Source: Flaveria trinervia (taxonomy: Eukaryota; Streptophyta; Magnoliopsida; Asterales; Asteraceae). Taken from it: a stretch of 64,000 nt of DNA. Below are positions 1-11,650 of the stretch, piece by piece (position 1 is the stretch's first letter; each line of letters opens with the position of its first letter). Below the pieces are notes generated by a model. It was not told the DNA's origin. It did not search any database and saw nothing but the letters and a program-made list of their open reading frames with translations. The stretch lies in the NCBI GenBank assembly GCA_025506515.1, contig CM046453.1, forward strand, positions 41,485,727 to 41,549,726, in the 5' to 3' direction. A program made the position numbers and the translations under genes.

Positions 1-320
1 CTTAAACTTCTCAGACTTGTACTTTGAATTTTGCATTTAGAACAAACTAGTTTTGAAGTCCCAAACAATTTGTTCCCTGTGTATTATCATTTTCCATAAA
101 CTTTGAATCATGATTACATTTTGATTTTATTTTTTAAAGCTAACCTACCCTCCCCCTCGTTGTTTTTTAAGTAAATAAATACTGCAACTAATTAAATACT
201 AAACTAAAACTATTATCCCCCTAAAATTCTAAAATCGAAAATCTTTTTGTGTTTTTTTGGATTTTAATAGACAGGAAAATAAAAGAAAATAAGTAATGAA
301 CTAAGAACCTAATTGTCGGA
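1..320. other. Non-coding tail 3' of copia A pol
   Basis: This AT-rich stretch lies downstream, on the minus strand, of the RNase H stop. A purine run on the minus strand (complement of 148-157) resembles a polypurine tract, but the sequence beside it is not an LTR start. I see no other feature. Confidence 0.4.
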
Positions 321-1084
321 CTAAGAACTGTCTTCTTCTTGAATCACTTCGCATTTCTTTTTCACGCCATTAACCTCTAAAAGATATAAAAACCGCGGCT
401 TGTCAAATGCTTTTGTGTAGAGGTCGGCGCGTTGAAAATCCGTATTAATTTTAATCACATCGATTAATTGCTTATCAAAACAATCGCGTATAAAGTGATA
501 TTTAATACCGATGTGTTTTGTTTTAGGGTGTTGGACCGGATTTTTGGTTCCAGCAATTGCAGCAGAATTATCATAAAAAATAGAGGTGTTAGAAAATTGC
601 AAATCGTAGTCGCGCATTTGCTGTTGAATCCAAATGATTTGCGAGCAACAACGTATTCAGCTTCACATGTTGACAAAGCAACTGAGGTGTGCTTCTTACA
701 CTACCAGGTGACTAACCATCTACCAAAGAACTGACATCCCGCTAAGGTTTTCTTGTAGTTCATCTTGCAACCACCATAGTCTGAGTCGCTATACGCGGTA
801 AGCTCAAAGTCATCGTCATGAGTATACCACAACTCGAGTGTTGGAGTACCCCTCAGATAACAAAAAATCCTTTTAACCCCGATGAGATGATTTATTTTTG
901 GTTTCTCTTGATATCCGGAGCAAAGACACGTGGCGTACATGATATCAGGACGCGAGGCTGTGAGATACATGAGAGATTCGATCATTCCTCTATACATGGT
1001 GGCATCAACCAGATCACCATTTTCATTGGGTGCCATGTCATGGTTCGTGGCAAGTGGAGTTCCAGTTGCCAAAGCATTCTCCAT
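321..1084 (-). pseudogene. Copia A RNase H and end of RT
   Basis: This is the C-terminal part of the copia Pol polyprotein; RNase H removes RNA from the RNA:DNA hybrid during reverse transcription. The piece at 1084-701 shows the family block 'YRGMIESLMYLTASRPDIMYAT' region, then 'AYSDSDYGGCK' with the first catalytic Asp. The piece at 617-321 has the D-N-S-A-A block and the 'NPVQHPKTKHIGIKYHFIRD' block, and ends in a clear stop. A frameshift around 620-700 separates the two. Together they are about the normal length for this domain. Inactive because of the shift. Confidence 0.9.
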
Positions 1085-1216
1085 GTCGAATCGACTGGGG
1101 ATATCTCCTACATATTTGGTCTAATGCAAGAAGATTCCTTTTTGGTGTCTGATCCACCTGTAACCCAAGAAAGAACTTCATCTCCCCCATGGCACTCATC
1201 TCAAACTCTGCTTTCA

Positions 1217-1900
1217 TTATAGATTCGAATTCTTTACATAATTCTTCGATTTGGATATGAAGATTATGTCATCCACATACATCTGTACCAACAGTAAATC
1301 TCCATCCTTTTCTTTGATGAACAATGTACAGTCAATAACTCCTCTACGAAAATCGTGTTTCACAAGATGAGTTGAGAGTTTCTCATAGCAGGCTCTAGGG
1401 GCTTGATGGAGCCCATAAAGAGCCTTGTCCAGCTTGTAAACTCTATCCCAACCATAAGGATCCTCAAATCCTTCGGGTTGACTAACATAGACCGTTTCAC
1501 AGATTTCACCATGAAGGAATGCACTCTTCACATGTAGTTGATAACCTTTATCTTCATGTAGGATGCATAGGCTAGAAATATACGTATTGCTTCCATCCTT
1601 GCCACCAGTGCATACACTTCATTGTAATCTATGCTTTCGACTTGTCAAAATCCTTGAACTACAAGTTGAGCCTTATTCCTGATTATGACCCCTTGGTCAT
1701 CTTTCTTGCACTTCAGCACCCATTTAGTGCCAATCACCTTAGATCCTGTTGGTTTGTCACAAGGGTCCATGCTCCTAACTTCTTGAATTGTAGGAGTTCT
1801 TCTTGCATTGCACTGACCCATGCCTTATCATTTAAGGCTTCACTCACATATATTGGCTCAAATTGAGACACAAAACATCGATATGCACCATCGTGAAGAT
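1217..1900 (-). pseudogene. Copia A reverse transcriptase
   Basis: Minus-strand translation gives the copia RT from the 'W-V-L-K' and 'A-R-L-V-V-Q-G-F'-like blocks (about 1740-1640) to 'MKSAFLHGEICETVYV', 'YKLDKALYGLHQAPRA' and the catalytic 'MYVDDIIF' (about 1280-1255). At least one stop (in the V-Q-G-F block near 1640) and a frameshift near 1530 break it. Upstream it joins the integrase C-terminal linker. Confidence 0.9.
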
Positions 1901-2778
1901 ATCCCTTTTCCATTACCGAGGCATAATCAGCTGAGTATAGCTAATTTCATGTCTGTACTCTCGATCAAACATCCCCAATAACATTGTCCAAGGGATGATA
2001 AACATTTAGCCAAGATTCGGGAGTGGTGGGAACAACTACCTCAGTATCTAGATTGTGAACCCCAGGTTCAATCTCTGTAGCTGGTGGAGTATGAGATTCC
2101 GAAGTGTTAGAGGAATCAGGATTTGATACTTGTGTACTTTCATTGGTGGGAACCCATACCTCCAGGTTCACATTAGCAGTGTAATCTGCTTATCATTAGA
2201 GGAAGAATCACTTACTTCAAGGTCTACCCCTGAAGGGCTAGAAGAATCATCTAAAGGAGCAGTTGATGTTGAGTCTGGTGGAGGGGTGTTTAGAGCATCG
2301 TACATCATCCTAGCAGAAAGCTCGTCATCAGTATGAGAAGGCGGCAGATTGAAGGACTTATAAATCCATCATAGTCGAAGAAGAATGAGGGTCCGTTCCC
2401 AGCGGGGGGGGGGGGTGGTGGTGTATCTTTAAACGTCAACAATGCACCACATTTCTACCCGACCCGTTGAGAGTTGCTGTAAACTCTCTTGTCTCGTATG
2501 TTGTATCCGAGAAAGATACCTTCTTCTGCATTCTCACTGAATTTCCTAGTCTAAGTTTTCTTTAACAACATGCATGGGGCGCCAAACAATTGTAGATACT
2601 CCAAGTTAGGTTTACGTTGCTAGAGTAGTTCATAACATGTCTTTCCATGTCGTTTGACCACTAGGACTCGATTGAGCGTGTAACAATAACTAGCCACTGC
2701 CTCATTCCAGAATTGAATAGGCAGTTTCGAGTCAGCTAGCATTGTCCTGGTAGTCTCTATCAAGCTTCGATTTTTCCT
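1901..2778 (-). pseudogene. Copia A integrase C-terminal region and IN-RT linker
   Basis: Frameshifted minus-strand pieces match the copia integrase tail: a block like F-W-x-E-A-V near 2730, 'V-L-V-V-K-R' near 2660, and 'G-I-F-L-G-Y-N' near 2510. A Ser/Thr/Glu-rich linker follows (2171-1965). A G run of 12 on the plus strand (2404-2415) lies in the linker and coincides with a frame change. It could be real slippage or a base-calling problem. Confidence 0.72.
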
Positions 2779-3261
2779 TTAAGCTACACCATTCATCTGA
2801 GTGTATGCAAAGGTGAATTGACGCACAATTCCTCTTTCTCTACAGTATGCCTCCATCCACTGATTCTTGAACTCTGTGCTGTTGTCTGGTCGAATTTTCC
2901 TTACTTTCAGCTTGTAGAGTGATTCCAATGTAGTTACCAGATGTTTGAATGATTCAAAGGTTTCTGATTTGGCTTTCAGAAACATCACCCAAGAGAATCT
3001 TGAGTAATCATCCGTTACTACAAAGCAATACAGATATCCAACAATGCTCTTTGTACTGACAGGGCCAAATAGATCCATGTGTAGAAGCTTGAGAGGCATA
3101 TCAATAGAATTAACTTTCTTTGCCTTGTGAGCTTTCTTAGTCTGTTTCCCTTTCTTACATGCTATGCAAAATTCTGGAAGCTGGAAGTTCTTGATAGTTA
3201 CACCATTTACGAAATCATTCTGAACCAAATGATTCATCTTCCTAGTATTGATGTGTCCCAT
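2779..3261 (-). pseudogene. Copia A integrase core
   Basis: Integrase joins the cDNA to host DNA. The minus-strand reading has the zinc-binding pre-integrase end ('MGHINTRKMN', then C-x2-C in 'CIACKKGKQ'), the first catalytic Asp in 'LLHMDLFGP', and the second in 'IRPDNSTEFK' (normally S-D-N-G-T-E-F, so the Ser and Gly next to the Asp are changed). The catalytic Glu block is only partly kept: 'YTQMNGVA' stands where T-P-Q-Q-N-G-V-x-E is expected. Confidence 0.92.
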
Positions 3262-3700
3262 TCTCCTATGCCATGAGACTGAGTCCCTCTCGGTTGCCTT
3301 TGATCAAAAGCATTGAATAGTGTGATCAGTTATGGAGGCTTTTGAAAGATCCAAGACACACAAGTCGTTATATCTTAAAGCTGACATAAGAACTTTATCC
3401 TCCTCGATCAAATAGTCTTTTTTCAACATGTAGCACTTCATGTTGTCAAATACAACATTAAGTCCTTTATCATAAATCTGGGAGACTGAAAGTAAGTTGT
3501 TCTGTAGTTGTTGAACGTAGTTGACCTTGTCAAACTTTACTTTCTCGTTTCCCACTTCGCCTTGTGCGGTGATGTAACCTCCTTTATTTCCAGCAAATGA
3601 CACATGTCCCCTTTTAATTTGTTTGACGTTGAAAAGGAGGGACGAATTCCCTGTCATATGCCTGGACGCCCCACTATCAATAATCCATGTATTAGTGATT
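3262..3700 (-). pseudogene. Copia A aspartic protease and pre-integrase region
   Basis: Just upstream of 3657 the minus strand reads W-I-I-D-S-G-A-S-R-H-M-T-G, the copia protease active site (D-S-G). This is followed by 'GYITAQGEVGNEKVKFDKV', 'NNLLSVSQI' and the pre-integrase segment. The protease cuts the Gag-Pol polyprotein. A frameshift near 3300 separates this from the integrase. Confidence 0.88.
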
Positions 3701-3990
3701 GTGCTGTAACGGACACTCTACACATTCAAAGAAACTTATTAGTTCAGATTTGGGACCAAGCCTTAATAGCTTGGGTGACCCAGAGAAATCACACATCATA
3801 AACTCAATCCATTGTCCTTTAGAGGATGAGGGCATATCTTTCTTATATCGTCCTCACTATCAGACACTATACTTGATTTTTCTTTCCATAAGCCAGTTTT
3901 GTGTAAGGCATGTTTGTGGTAAACAAACGACTGACTTATGGTTGAACTTTAGGTTCACTAACACTCTTAGGTGGAGTGTTACATCTGATT

Positions 3991-6609
3991 TTAGAAAAAA
4001 CTTGGTTTTGCATCATAAACTTCAATTTTCTTTCTGGGCGTCTGATAACAAAGACAATTAGAAGAGATATGTCCTCGTTTTCCACAACTGTAGCAAGATC
4101 TCGCTTCTACAGATTGAAGAAAACTTTTATGTGATGTTGAGTATAGTGAAGGTGTGAGGTGTGCCTGGTTGGGTTTTGTCATTTCTCTTCTAGATGTTTC
4201 ATCCTTATTAACAAAATTAATTGTTTTAACGTTTTGAACATCTTTAACTTGAACTTTGTTTGGACTTGATGATTAACACGTTTTTGGTTAACTGGTTTAG
4301 TCATTATGGGTTCTGAAATTGGACTTTTGTGAACCTAACTTTACATTAACCCTTTTAATTTCATCATCCAAATCTTAACTGGAATCTTGCCTTTGATTTC
4401 AAAGTAGACTCCTTCTCTTTAGTGCCAGATTTCACCAGCTTACCCGTGGAATCAGGATCACTAACCAGAGGAGTGGACACCACATGATACTTAACTGAGT
4501 TGTTATTGATAGGTCTACATTTTGTATTCAAAAGGATCTCATGTGGTGGTGGAACTACTTTGTACCCCAGACCTTCCCTATTATTTCATTCTTTCACTAA
4601 GTTTTGAACTATGTGAGGTTAACTAGCCCAACTATGCAGTTTTGTTTTAAAGAATAACCTCGACTTCTAAAACTGCTTTCTCCTTTTTGGTTTCTTCTAA
4701 AGAATTTAAATAAATCTTTATATCATTAGATTGATTTAAGGCAACAACCTTGGTTTCCCTTAGTTGTTTACCCAAAAGTTCTATCTTTTCTTTAAAACTG
4801 CACTCATTTTGTTTTAATATACGATTAGCTTCAGTGCATAGTTGTAACTCATTTACTAAGTTATCATTGTGTTCTAATAACCTAGCAAATTTCAGATCAA
4901 TGCTCTCCCTAAATTTTTCACATTCTGAACAAGCATGTTTTGCAAATAATTGATCTAAAGAACTTACCTGTGAGGAGTCAGTTGAACCAACCTCAAAGCA
5001 GAGTTAGACTTTTCAGTTGCTAGAGATTTTGAACTTGTTGCTCTGAGCTCTTCCTCAACCAAGTGATTTACCATGTTCACAGCTTCTACAGTATCCGACA
5101 TCGCTTGCTCAGCTGCAATCTCACCTTCACTAGTAGACCCATCATCCAGTGCTTCGACAAAGGCACTATTTGATTCTCCTGGAGAAAAAATCGGAAGGAC
5201 CAATCGTACTCTTCATCACCTTGAGCAGTGAGAGGCTTTGTCTCTTTGCTTAAAGAAGTAGTTCCAATCACGTCCTTGTCTTGACGGTCGAATGTGGGAA
5301 ATGGGTTTCCATTTCTAGTTTTCATGGGCTTTACACATTCACGTTTAAAATGCCCCTTTTCACCATAGTTGAAATAGGTGACTTTGGTTTTGTCAAAACC
5401 AAAGGTCATGTCTTTAGTAGTGACTAGATTCTACCCCGTCTTCTTGACAAACTTCTTTGCTCTTCTGACAGCACTCGCCAAGGCCCACATGATGTCCATT
5501 CTTTCTAGCTCGTTCTCATCAACTTGCTCATAATCTTCATCTCTGTAAGAAGACAATTTCCAATTTCCCGGCAACTAAACCATCATAGGATTGAAGTACT
5601 GCTACTAGAAGATCCACATGCTTCTTTGCAACTTCCACTGTGATATTACCGCGATTGTCGGTCTTCAACTTCGTGGTATTGGCTTCAGGCACTATGTATT
5701 GGGTCCTTGATGACCCTGACGTTTCTGGTCTAGAAGCAGCGGTTTGTGAAGGAACAGACTACACACAAATGTTGTTCGTAATGGTGCTCCTAACACAGCT
5801 GGAGTGGGAACTGAGTTGGATTCTGAATGTAGGATCCTTTCTTTGACTTTTATTTCATTCTCAGTTCTTCCTCTCTTAACTTCAAGATGAAGTCATTTAT
5901 GTCTAATGTTGCAAGAATATCGTTCTGTATTAGGTTAGACACAAATGAGTTCCATTTTTCAGGCAAACCATCAGCAAAGCTTGAAACCTTGTCTTCCATT
6001 GATGTGGTTACGCCATGAGTGTGCAGCTCACTCATTAGATGATAGAATCTATAAATAATATCATCTAAGCTCTCATTCCTATCGAAGGGAAGTTATCGAA
6101 CTCCTTCTTGAGAGCTTTAGCCTTTGGTACCTTCAACGTCGTGTTTCCATCATACCTCTTCTCCAATGCCTCCCACAACTATTTAGCCTGCTTGTTCTAA
6201 GAAAACTGATGAAAGATGTCTTTCGGTATTGATTGAGTCAACAAGGCATAAACTTTCTTCTTAGCATTGAAGAGTATCTTCTGAGCTTCACTCATTCCAC
6301 CTAACATCAACTTGACTCTATTTGCACTGACTGGTACCATGTAACCGGTCTCTATGGAAGTCCAGAGATTGGGATCAACTCCATTAAGTAAATGTCAAAC
6401 CGCTGTTTCCACTGAGGATATTCATCTAACGTTAACAACTTTGGCGGTATATTATGATTACTAATCTCATTCTCCAGAAGAAGTAGGTTCTGGATGCGTG
6501 AGTCCTTTCCTACAATAAACGCATTAAATTGATCTTCCATATCTATAAACTTGGTATTTGGAGAACATGACAGTTTCAATCGTGCGAATGGACTTTGAGT
6601 ATGGATCAC
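3991..6609 (-). pseudogene. Copia A gag (nucleocapsid polyprotein)
   Basis: Gag builds the virus-like particle and binds RNA. The N-terminal capsid part lies at 6609-5850 ('PPKLLTLDEYPQWKQRF', then 'LPEKWNSFVSNL'). A first CCHC knuckle at about 5375-5335 is damaged ('YFNYGEKGHFKREC', first two Cys lost). A spacer of about 1.2 kb that looks helix-prone follows. A second knuckle at about 4090-4050 is intact ('CYSCGKRGHISSNC'). Several stops and shifts break the frame. A long gag with two knuckles recalls Sireviruses. Confidence 0.82.
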
Positions 6610-6790
6610 TCGTGCGAATGAAGAGTGCGAATGAATTCAATCGTGCGTATGAACAGGACGATTGGAAGCACTCGACTGGAGTTGTTCAGTCATGCGAATG
6701 AGTAATGCACCTGAGTTCGGTTGTGCAAATGGAGTGAACGAATGAGTTCGATTGTACGAATGAGTTAGTCGTGCGACTGAAGGCTGCTGT
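6595..6790 (-). repeat. Degenerate TCGTGCGAATGA repeats at the gag 5' end/leader
   Basis: About a dozen imperfect copies of a 10-13-bp unit (consensus CGTGCGAATGA, with variants CGTGCGACTGA and TGTACGAATGA) are separated by 5-20 bp. The same unit fills part of the LTR at 7310-7510, in both orientations. Confidence 0.8.
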
Positions 6791-6994
6791 TTTTGCAAAA
6801 TCGAAGATTTTGACACTTTGACACGAAATACAATTTTTCTAAGAACCCTAATCTGCCGTATAGTAAAAAATCAAAACTTTAACACCTAAAAACATCAAAA
6901 CACCTGTTAAAGAAAACGTGGTGACTCTTTTGATTAAAACATAGGATTTTGACACCAAACCTAATTGAATAAAATGCAAAATCAAGAGCCAAAC

Positions 6995-7005
6995 CTCTGA
7001 TACCA
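6995..7005 (-). other. Copia A primer binding site
   Basis: The minus strand reads TGGTATCAGAG directly after the LTR end with a two-base gap. This is complementary to the 3' end of plant initiator tRNA-Met, the usual copia primer. Confidence 0.9.
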
Positions 7006-7007
7006 CT

Positions 7008-7723
7008 TGTTAGAAGGACTGTGTAAGTACAAAGTACTAACTGATTCTGCATTTATACCGGATCAAATAGCATGGAATCCTATTTGATTGGCGATCAAAT
7101 TAGTGGGAACGATTACCCGATCATTATAAGATTGAACTAAACGTTAAGAATGAATAGGAATCGATCAGGAACAAACTATGAACTTGGACAGGCTGTTTGG
7201 GACGCTCTGGACGGCTAGGGTTTATGGGTACTCATAATATCACTCAAGGTGTTATGTTTTTCCATGAATTAGGTGGTATTTATAGGTTAGTTGTTTCCAT
7301 TCATACAACTGAACCATTAGCATGGTTCAGTCGTGCGACTAAATCATGCGATTGATCCATACGCACGACTGAAGGTTTAGTCGTGCGACTGAGTCAATCT
7401 TATGTCTCAATCATACGACTAATGCAGTCTCCTGGTTCAGTCATGCGACTGGTCCATAAGCATGATGTATTCATGCGTATGGTCCATAAGTATAGGCCAT
7501 TAGCATGAATACTCATCCGACTAGGTTGAACATAATACTCAATCATTATTGACTAAGAAGTGTGTACAACAACCTCTAACCTATATAAGAAGTCATACAT
7601 ATGAATTAAGGATAAATAAACATCAAATCATATATCATATTTCATTACTTTGTCAAATTACACATATGTAAGAGATGAAAGACTTACATTTAAGCACATA
7701 AACTAGGTACACATGTATCTACA
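7008..7723 (-). mobile_element. Copia A 5' LTR
   Basis: On the minus strand the LTR runs TGTAGATAC...CTTCTAACA (716 bp), starts with TG and ends with CA, and is followed by the primer site. Its outer edge abuts gypsy integrase codons. The 7310-7510 part is made of TCGTGCGACTGA-type repeats in both orientations, which could fold. The right-hand flank CTTCC (7724-7728) should recur at the other end, outside the window. Confidence 0.85.
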
Positions 7724-7783
7724 CTTCCCAACTACTTCTGACCAATATCTCCCCAGCAGACGGGTGTTCTACTTCTCCTACCA
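7724..7783 (-). pseudogene. Gypsy backbone integrase, C-terminal fragment
   Basis: The minus strand encodes the gypsy integrase block Y-G-R-R-x-R-T-P-V-C-W-G. It continues, across the inserted 24-kb element, the block I-G-M-P-P-Y-E-M found at 31900-31863. The fragment shows that copia A and the large Sirevirus-like element landed in the same gypsy gene only about 60 bp apart. Confidence 0.9.
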
Positions 7784-7788
7784 TATAG
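7784..7788. repeat. TSD TATAG, left copy
   Basis: TATAG directly precedes the LTR start and is repeated at 31858-31862 after the far LTR. This is the 5-bp duplication made by copia integrase, and it proves that both LTRs belong to one insertion. Confidence 0.97.
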
Positions 7789-8536
7789 TGTTGGACCAAA
7801 AGAACCAATGAGCCTGATCAGAAAAACCTATAAGTTCCATAGACATTACAACTGCTGAAGAAGATCACAACAGCTAAAGACATCAGCTGATTACAAGGTC
7901 TGAAGACAAGAACTGAAGACTATGTTGAAGACAAAGTCTGAAAGTAAAGTACTGAAGACAAAGTCTGAAGCTATCAGCTGAAGACAAAGTCTGAAAGTAA
8001 AAGTCTGAAGAACAAAGTCTGAAGAACAAAGACTGAAGACAAAGACTGAAGACCAAAGTAATGAGTAGTTGTCACAACAGCTGAAGTTATCAACTTCAGT
8101 AGTTATGATGGTTTCCTTTCGGTACTTGTAATTTACTTTTCAGTAGTTATAGTTTCAGTAGTTATAGTTTCAGTAGTTTAGTTTTAGTAGTTTTATGTAT
8201 TTGTACTGAGCATTCTCTGAGATGTAATCAGTAGTTGAGAACATTCTTAGTAGTTTGCATAGTTTCAGTAGTTTGAATAATTCTGTTAGATGTCACTATC
8301 AAGTGACATGAGCAGACGTCACATATCCTATATAAGGAATGTTGACCTAGTTGTAATGTGTGACATTGAGCCACCACGAAAGCATTGAATGAAATATTCC
8401 TTTTGCAGAATTCTCTCTCTATAACCGTTTACTTTTGCATCGAATATCAATTGTGTTCTTGCGAATTGTCTAATTCATTGTTCGAATTCCGCTGCAATAC
8501 TCTCTAATTAATGAACTTAGATCACTGATCCTAACA
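7789..8536 (+). mobile_element. Outer element 5' LTR
   Basis: 748 bp, TG...CA. The first part (7850-8080) is a chain of CTGAAGACAAAGTCTGAAG-type direct repeats. The next part (8090-8280) is a chain of the complementary motif TTCAGTAGTT. A strand of U3 could thus fold back on itself. The core promoter follows at 8289-8337, then a U5 rich in T. Confidence 0.95.
8289..8337 (+). promoter_or_regulatory. Outer 5' LTR core promoter
   Basis: In order: a 9-bp inverted repeat (GATGTCACT, 4-nt gap, AGTGACATG with one mismatch), a bZIP-type GACGTCAC at 8315-8322, and the TATA box CCTATATAAGG at 8327-8337. The same three-part layout recurs at 31613-31660 with a perfect inverted repeat. Transcription should start about 30 bp further on. 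Confidence 0.75.
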
Positions 8537-8538
8537 AA

Positions 8539-8550
8539 TGGTATCAGAGC
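8539..8550 (+). other. Outer element primer binding site
   Basis: TGGTATCAGAGC lies two bases after the LTR end and is complementary to the initiator tRNA-Met 3' end. Confidence 0.93.
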
Positions 8551-8766
8551 AAGGTTAATCATTGATCGATCTAACAATTGATCATTGAAACTGCTATTCG
8601 ATATCTAAGTTTGATTGAATTAGCATATTTGCAAGAATTGGTTATAGACCATTGAATTTCTGCTGCTTTCGTTTATCTGCTTTGAGTTTTTCTCTTGGTT
8701 CATATTGAGTTGCAGTGTTTTGCACTAAATTAGTTAAAACTTAATTGAATTTGGTTGAATCTGAGA

Positions 8767-11648
8767 ATGACTACTCCTTATAATGACCCTCACAATACCG
8801 GTTCCTCAACCAAGCTTCCGATGCTGGTCAGGACTGGGTATAACATATGGCAACGAAGAATGCTTCATCACCTGTCTGTTAACAGTTCAGGTTGTTGGAC
8901 ATCTGTGGTACATGGTCCATACAAGTCTATGCTGAACAATCCGGAAACCAACCAAATGGTTTCGAAGAAGAAGGAACAATACTCAGATGAGGATCGAAAA
9001 CTATTTGAATTGATGCTAAAGCGCATGGAATTTTGGTCGTGGCACTGCCGAATGAAATATATTCTAGGCTTATGCATCATGAAACTGCTCATGACCTCTG
9101 GAATGCATTGAAGGAACAATTTAGTGGAACAGATGAGGTCTTAGCAAACAACAGAGAAATCCTTGCCCAACAATATGAGACATTCTCTCATAGGAAGGGT
9201 GAGTCACTAACTCAACAGTTTGAGCGTTTTTCCTGTTTGATCTCTAAGCTGAAAATGGTCAAACATGAATACACAAATAGTTAGATGAAAAACAGATTCC
9301 TCAGATCACTACCTGAGAGATGGGACACATATACCATTGTCCTACGCTCCAATGCAAATCTGGATAGTCTATCTCTCACCCAACTCCATGGGAAACTACT
9401 TACATTTGAAAGAGAGATAGAGCAGAAAAGGAAACTGGCATCATCAGGAAAGCTCACTGATGACTTTGTAGCAGGAAACACTGCCTTGGTTGGTCATGAG
9501 TCAGAATATGCTGCATCAGAAAGCAATTATGATGAGCATATAGATTTCTCCTCAAACGGTTCAGATCATGCATTTGTTAGTGTTGACAGTCAGTCAGGCT
9601 GTAATAGTGAGAATTTGTGTTTCATTATGGATGATTTAAAGGGTATTGCCGATGATGACTTAGAAGGGATGGATATTCTGAGCCAAATGGCCTTGATTAA
9701 TATCAGATCTCAAAAGTTCTACTAGAGAACTGGTAGGAAATTTCCAGGACTCTCTGGCAAAACCAAAGTTGGTTTTGACAAGAGTAAGTTGAGATGTCAC
9801 AAATGCCACAGACTTGGACACTTTGCAAGAGAGTGTAGATCATCTGGATCTAACTCCTCTGCAACCTTTGTGACTTTTCCAAGCAATAGTCCCCAAAACA
9901 GAGGGCAACATCCTGCCAGTTCTGGTCATCATTCTCAACCCATATCTCCTGCATATTTTGTCCCTCAGGGTCCAATGTCATATCCATATCCCTGCTATTA
10001 TATGCCTCAGCCAAATCAAGTTCAAGTTCCTATTGCACAACAACCTCAAGCCTTACCTCAGCCTCTAGCATCTCAATCATCTCAATCACAACCTCATCAC
10101 AGCTTCTTCACCCCTGGTATTGTTGACTTGAGCAGTTTACCAGATGATCTCTTTGGTAATGAGCAATTATTTGCTGTTGTTGGTCAACATGGTGGTGAAC
10201 ATCCTTTTGGGAATCTAGCTCTCATGGCCCTGGAATCTACTGATAGTTCATGCTCCAATGCATCTTCATCACAGGTAACCCAGATATCCCTTGTGGCTAA
10301 GGCCAAGCTATGTTCTCAATCTTGCATAGTTGCATTTATCTCTATTAGAGAGGCAAATGTAGCTTTAATAAATCAAAATCTAGAGCTTGAGCAAACCCTT
10401 TCAAAAAGAAAAGCTGAATATGAGTCTGTCCTTAAGGATAAAGATGATGAGATTTATAAGCTTAAATGCCAATTAATAATGAAAAGGCTAAGCTAGAGGT
10501 CATTCTTGAGAACCATAGAGATCTCAAAGAAAAACTTGCAGTTACCCAAGTTGAGTGTGACCACTGGGTATCATCCTGCAAGGGATTTGAAATGCTGCTC
10601 AGCAAGCAATCTGCTTCAAATGTGAAGTTTGGAATAGGTTACAACCACATTGCACCACCTACAGATTTTACTCCAAAACCAATAGTAAAATCTGAAGGTG
10701 AAAGTAATTTCCAAACCACATCATCATGTACATCATCCTCAAGTGATCACCCAAAATCACAAGATGAAATCAGTGTTGATACCTCAGCAAATCAATTGGC
10801 TGATGGGTTAACTACTGATAAGTACATGAAGCTGAGTACTTCAGATGTTATCCCTCAAAGTACCTCAAGTACTGAAGGGCAAGTCACAATATCTGAAAAG
10901 CATTTCAAATCAGCTGATATAAAAGGATTAACAACTGTTGATAGAGAATAGCTGAAGAACAATCTTCAGTTGTTACAGATCCTTCAGTACTAAACAAAAG
11001 TACTGAAAGGAGGAAAGTACTGAAGAGCACACCTTCAGTAGTTTCCACATCAGCAGTTGATCACTCCAAGATGAAGAATAAGCCATGTGAATATGTGGTA
11101 AATTCAATCATCTTTCTGATGAATGTTGGTACAGAAAGGGTTCCAAACTCAACAAAGATAAGCTCATTAAAATCCAGATGGATGAAATGAAAAATGAGTT
11201 TGAGACTAAGTTTGTACCACAGTCATTCCTTTGTGATAAACCTAAGCCTTCAACCAAATCCAAAAAGAAGGATAGGGTTTATCATAAAACATGTGATAGT
11301 GCTCCTCATGATAAACATCAGACTAAGTCTGTGAATTTTAAGGAGGAAATGGTGGGTCATGAGAACTCATGAAACACAAGTACTGATATGTCACAAGAGC
11401 TGAAAGCTTTAGCTACAAATTAGACACAACTTGTTATGATGGTTCAACATTTGTTGCGGAGAGTTAACCAACTAGATGCACCTGTGATCAAACCACTGAA
11501 AAGGAATTCCAAGCCCAAATCCAAGGAATCCATTTCAGCATCATCTCCTTCTTCATCAGCTGTTAATCATAAGAAACAAGTTATGGTTAAATCTTTTGAT
11601 GAAAACATACCCAAGACCAAAAAGGTTTGGGTCTCAAAACCTAACTAG
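8767..11648 (+). pseudogene. Outer element gag
   Basis: The start is the first ATG after the leader (MTTPYNDPHN). Capsid-type sequence runs to about 9720 ('LPNEIYSRLMHHETAHDLW', 'QQFERFSCLISKL', 'FLRSLPERWDTYTIVLR'). A CCHC knuckle follows at 9795-9836 (CHKCHRLGHFAREC). Then come a Pro/Gln/Ser-rich stretch (9840-10110), a helix-prone segment near 10340-10620, and a decayed second knuckle near 11080-11150. Compared with the nested copy, two in-frame stops are point changes: CAG to TAG at 9282 and AAG to TAG at 9723. Frameshifts occur near 9030 and 10480. The gene ends in TAG at 11646, where the nested copy is inserted. Confidence 0.9.
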
Positions 11649-11650
11649 TT
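11646..11650. repeat. Target site of the nested copy (imperfect TSD)
   Basis: TAGTT precedes the nested LTR. The far side reads AGTTC (23633-23637), so four bases (AGTT) are repeated exactly and a fifth is missing, perhaps a one-base loss. Confidence 0.75.

Larger units (their letters stand above)
1..7723 (-). mobile_element. Copia A: decayed Ty1/copia element, left end off window
   Basis: On the minus strand the order is LTR (7723-7008), primer site, gag, protease, integrase, RT and RNase H, which is the Ty1/copia order. The protease motif is DSG and the RT motif is YVDD. The element is inserted in the integrase of the gypsy backbone: recognisable backbone codons stop at 7724. The 3' LTR is not in the window, because nothing in 1-320 matches 7008-7723. 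Many stops and frameshifts make it inactive. Two CCHC knuckles in a long gag suggest a Sirevirus-type lineage, but that placement is an inference. Confidence 0.88.

Noticed and set aside
147..160. Polypurine tract of copia A
   Set aside because: The purine run is there on the minus strand, but the adjoining sequence does not match the LTR start read at 7723, so I cannot call it the functional tract.
468..734. Plus-strand ORF opposite copia A RNase H
   Set aside because: It is the reverse reading of a recognised RNase H domain and has no protein features of its own.
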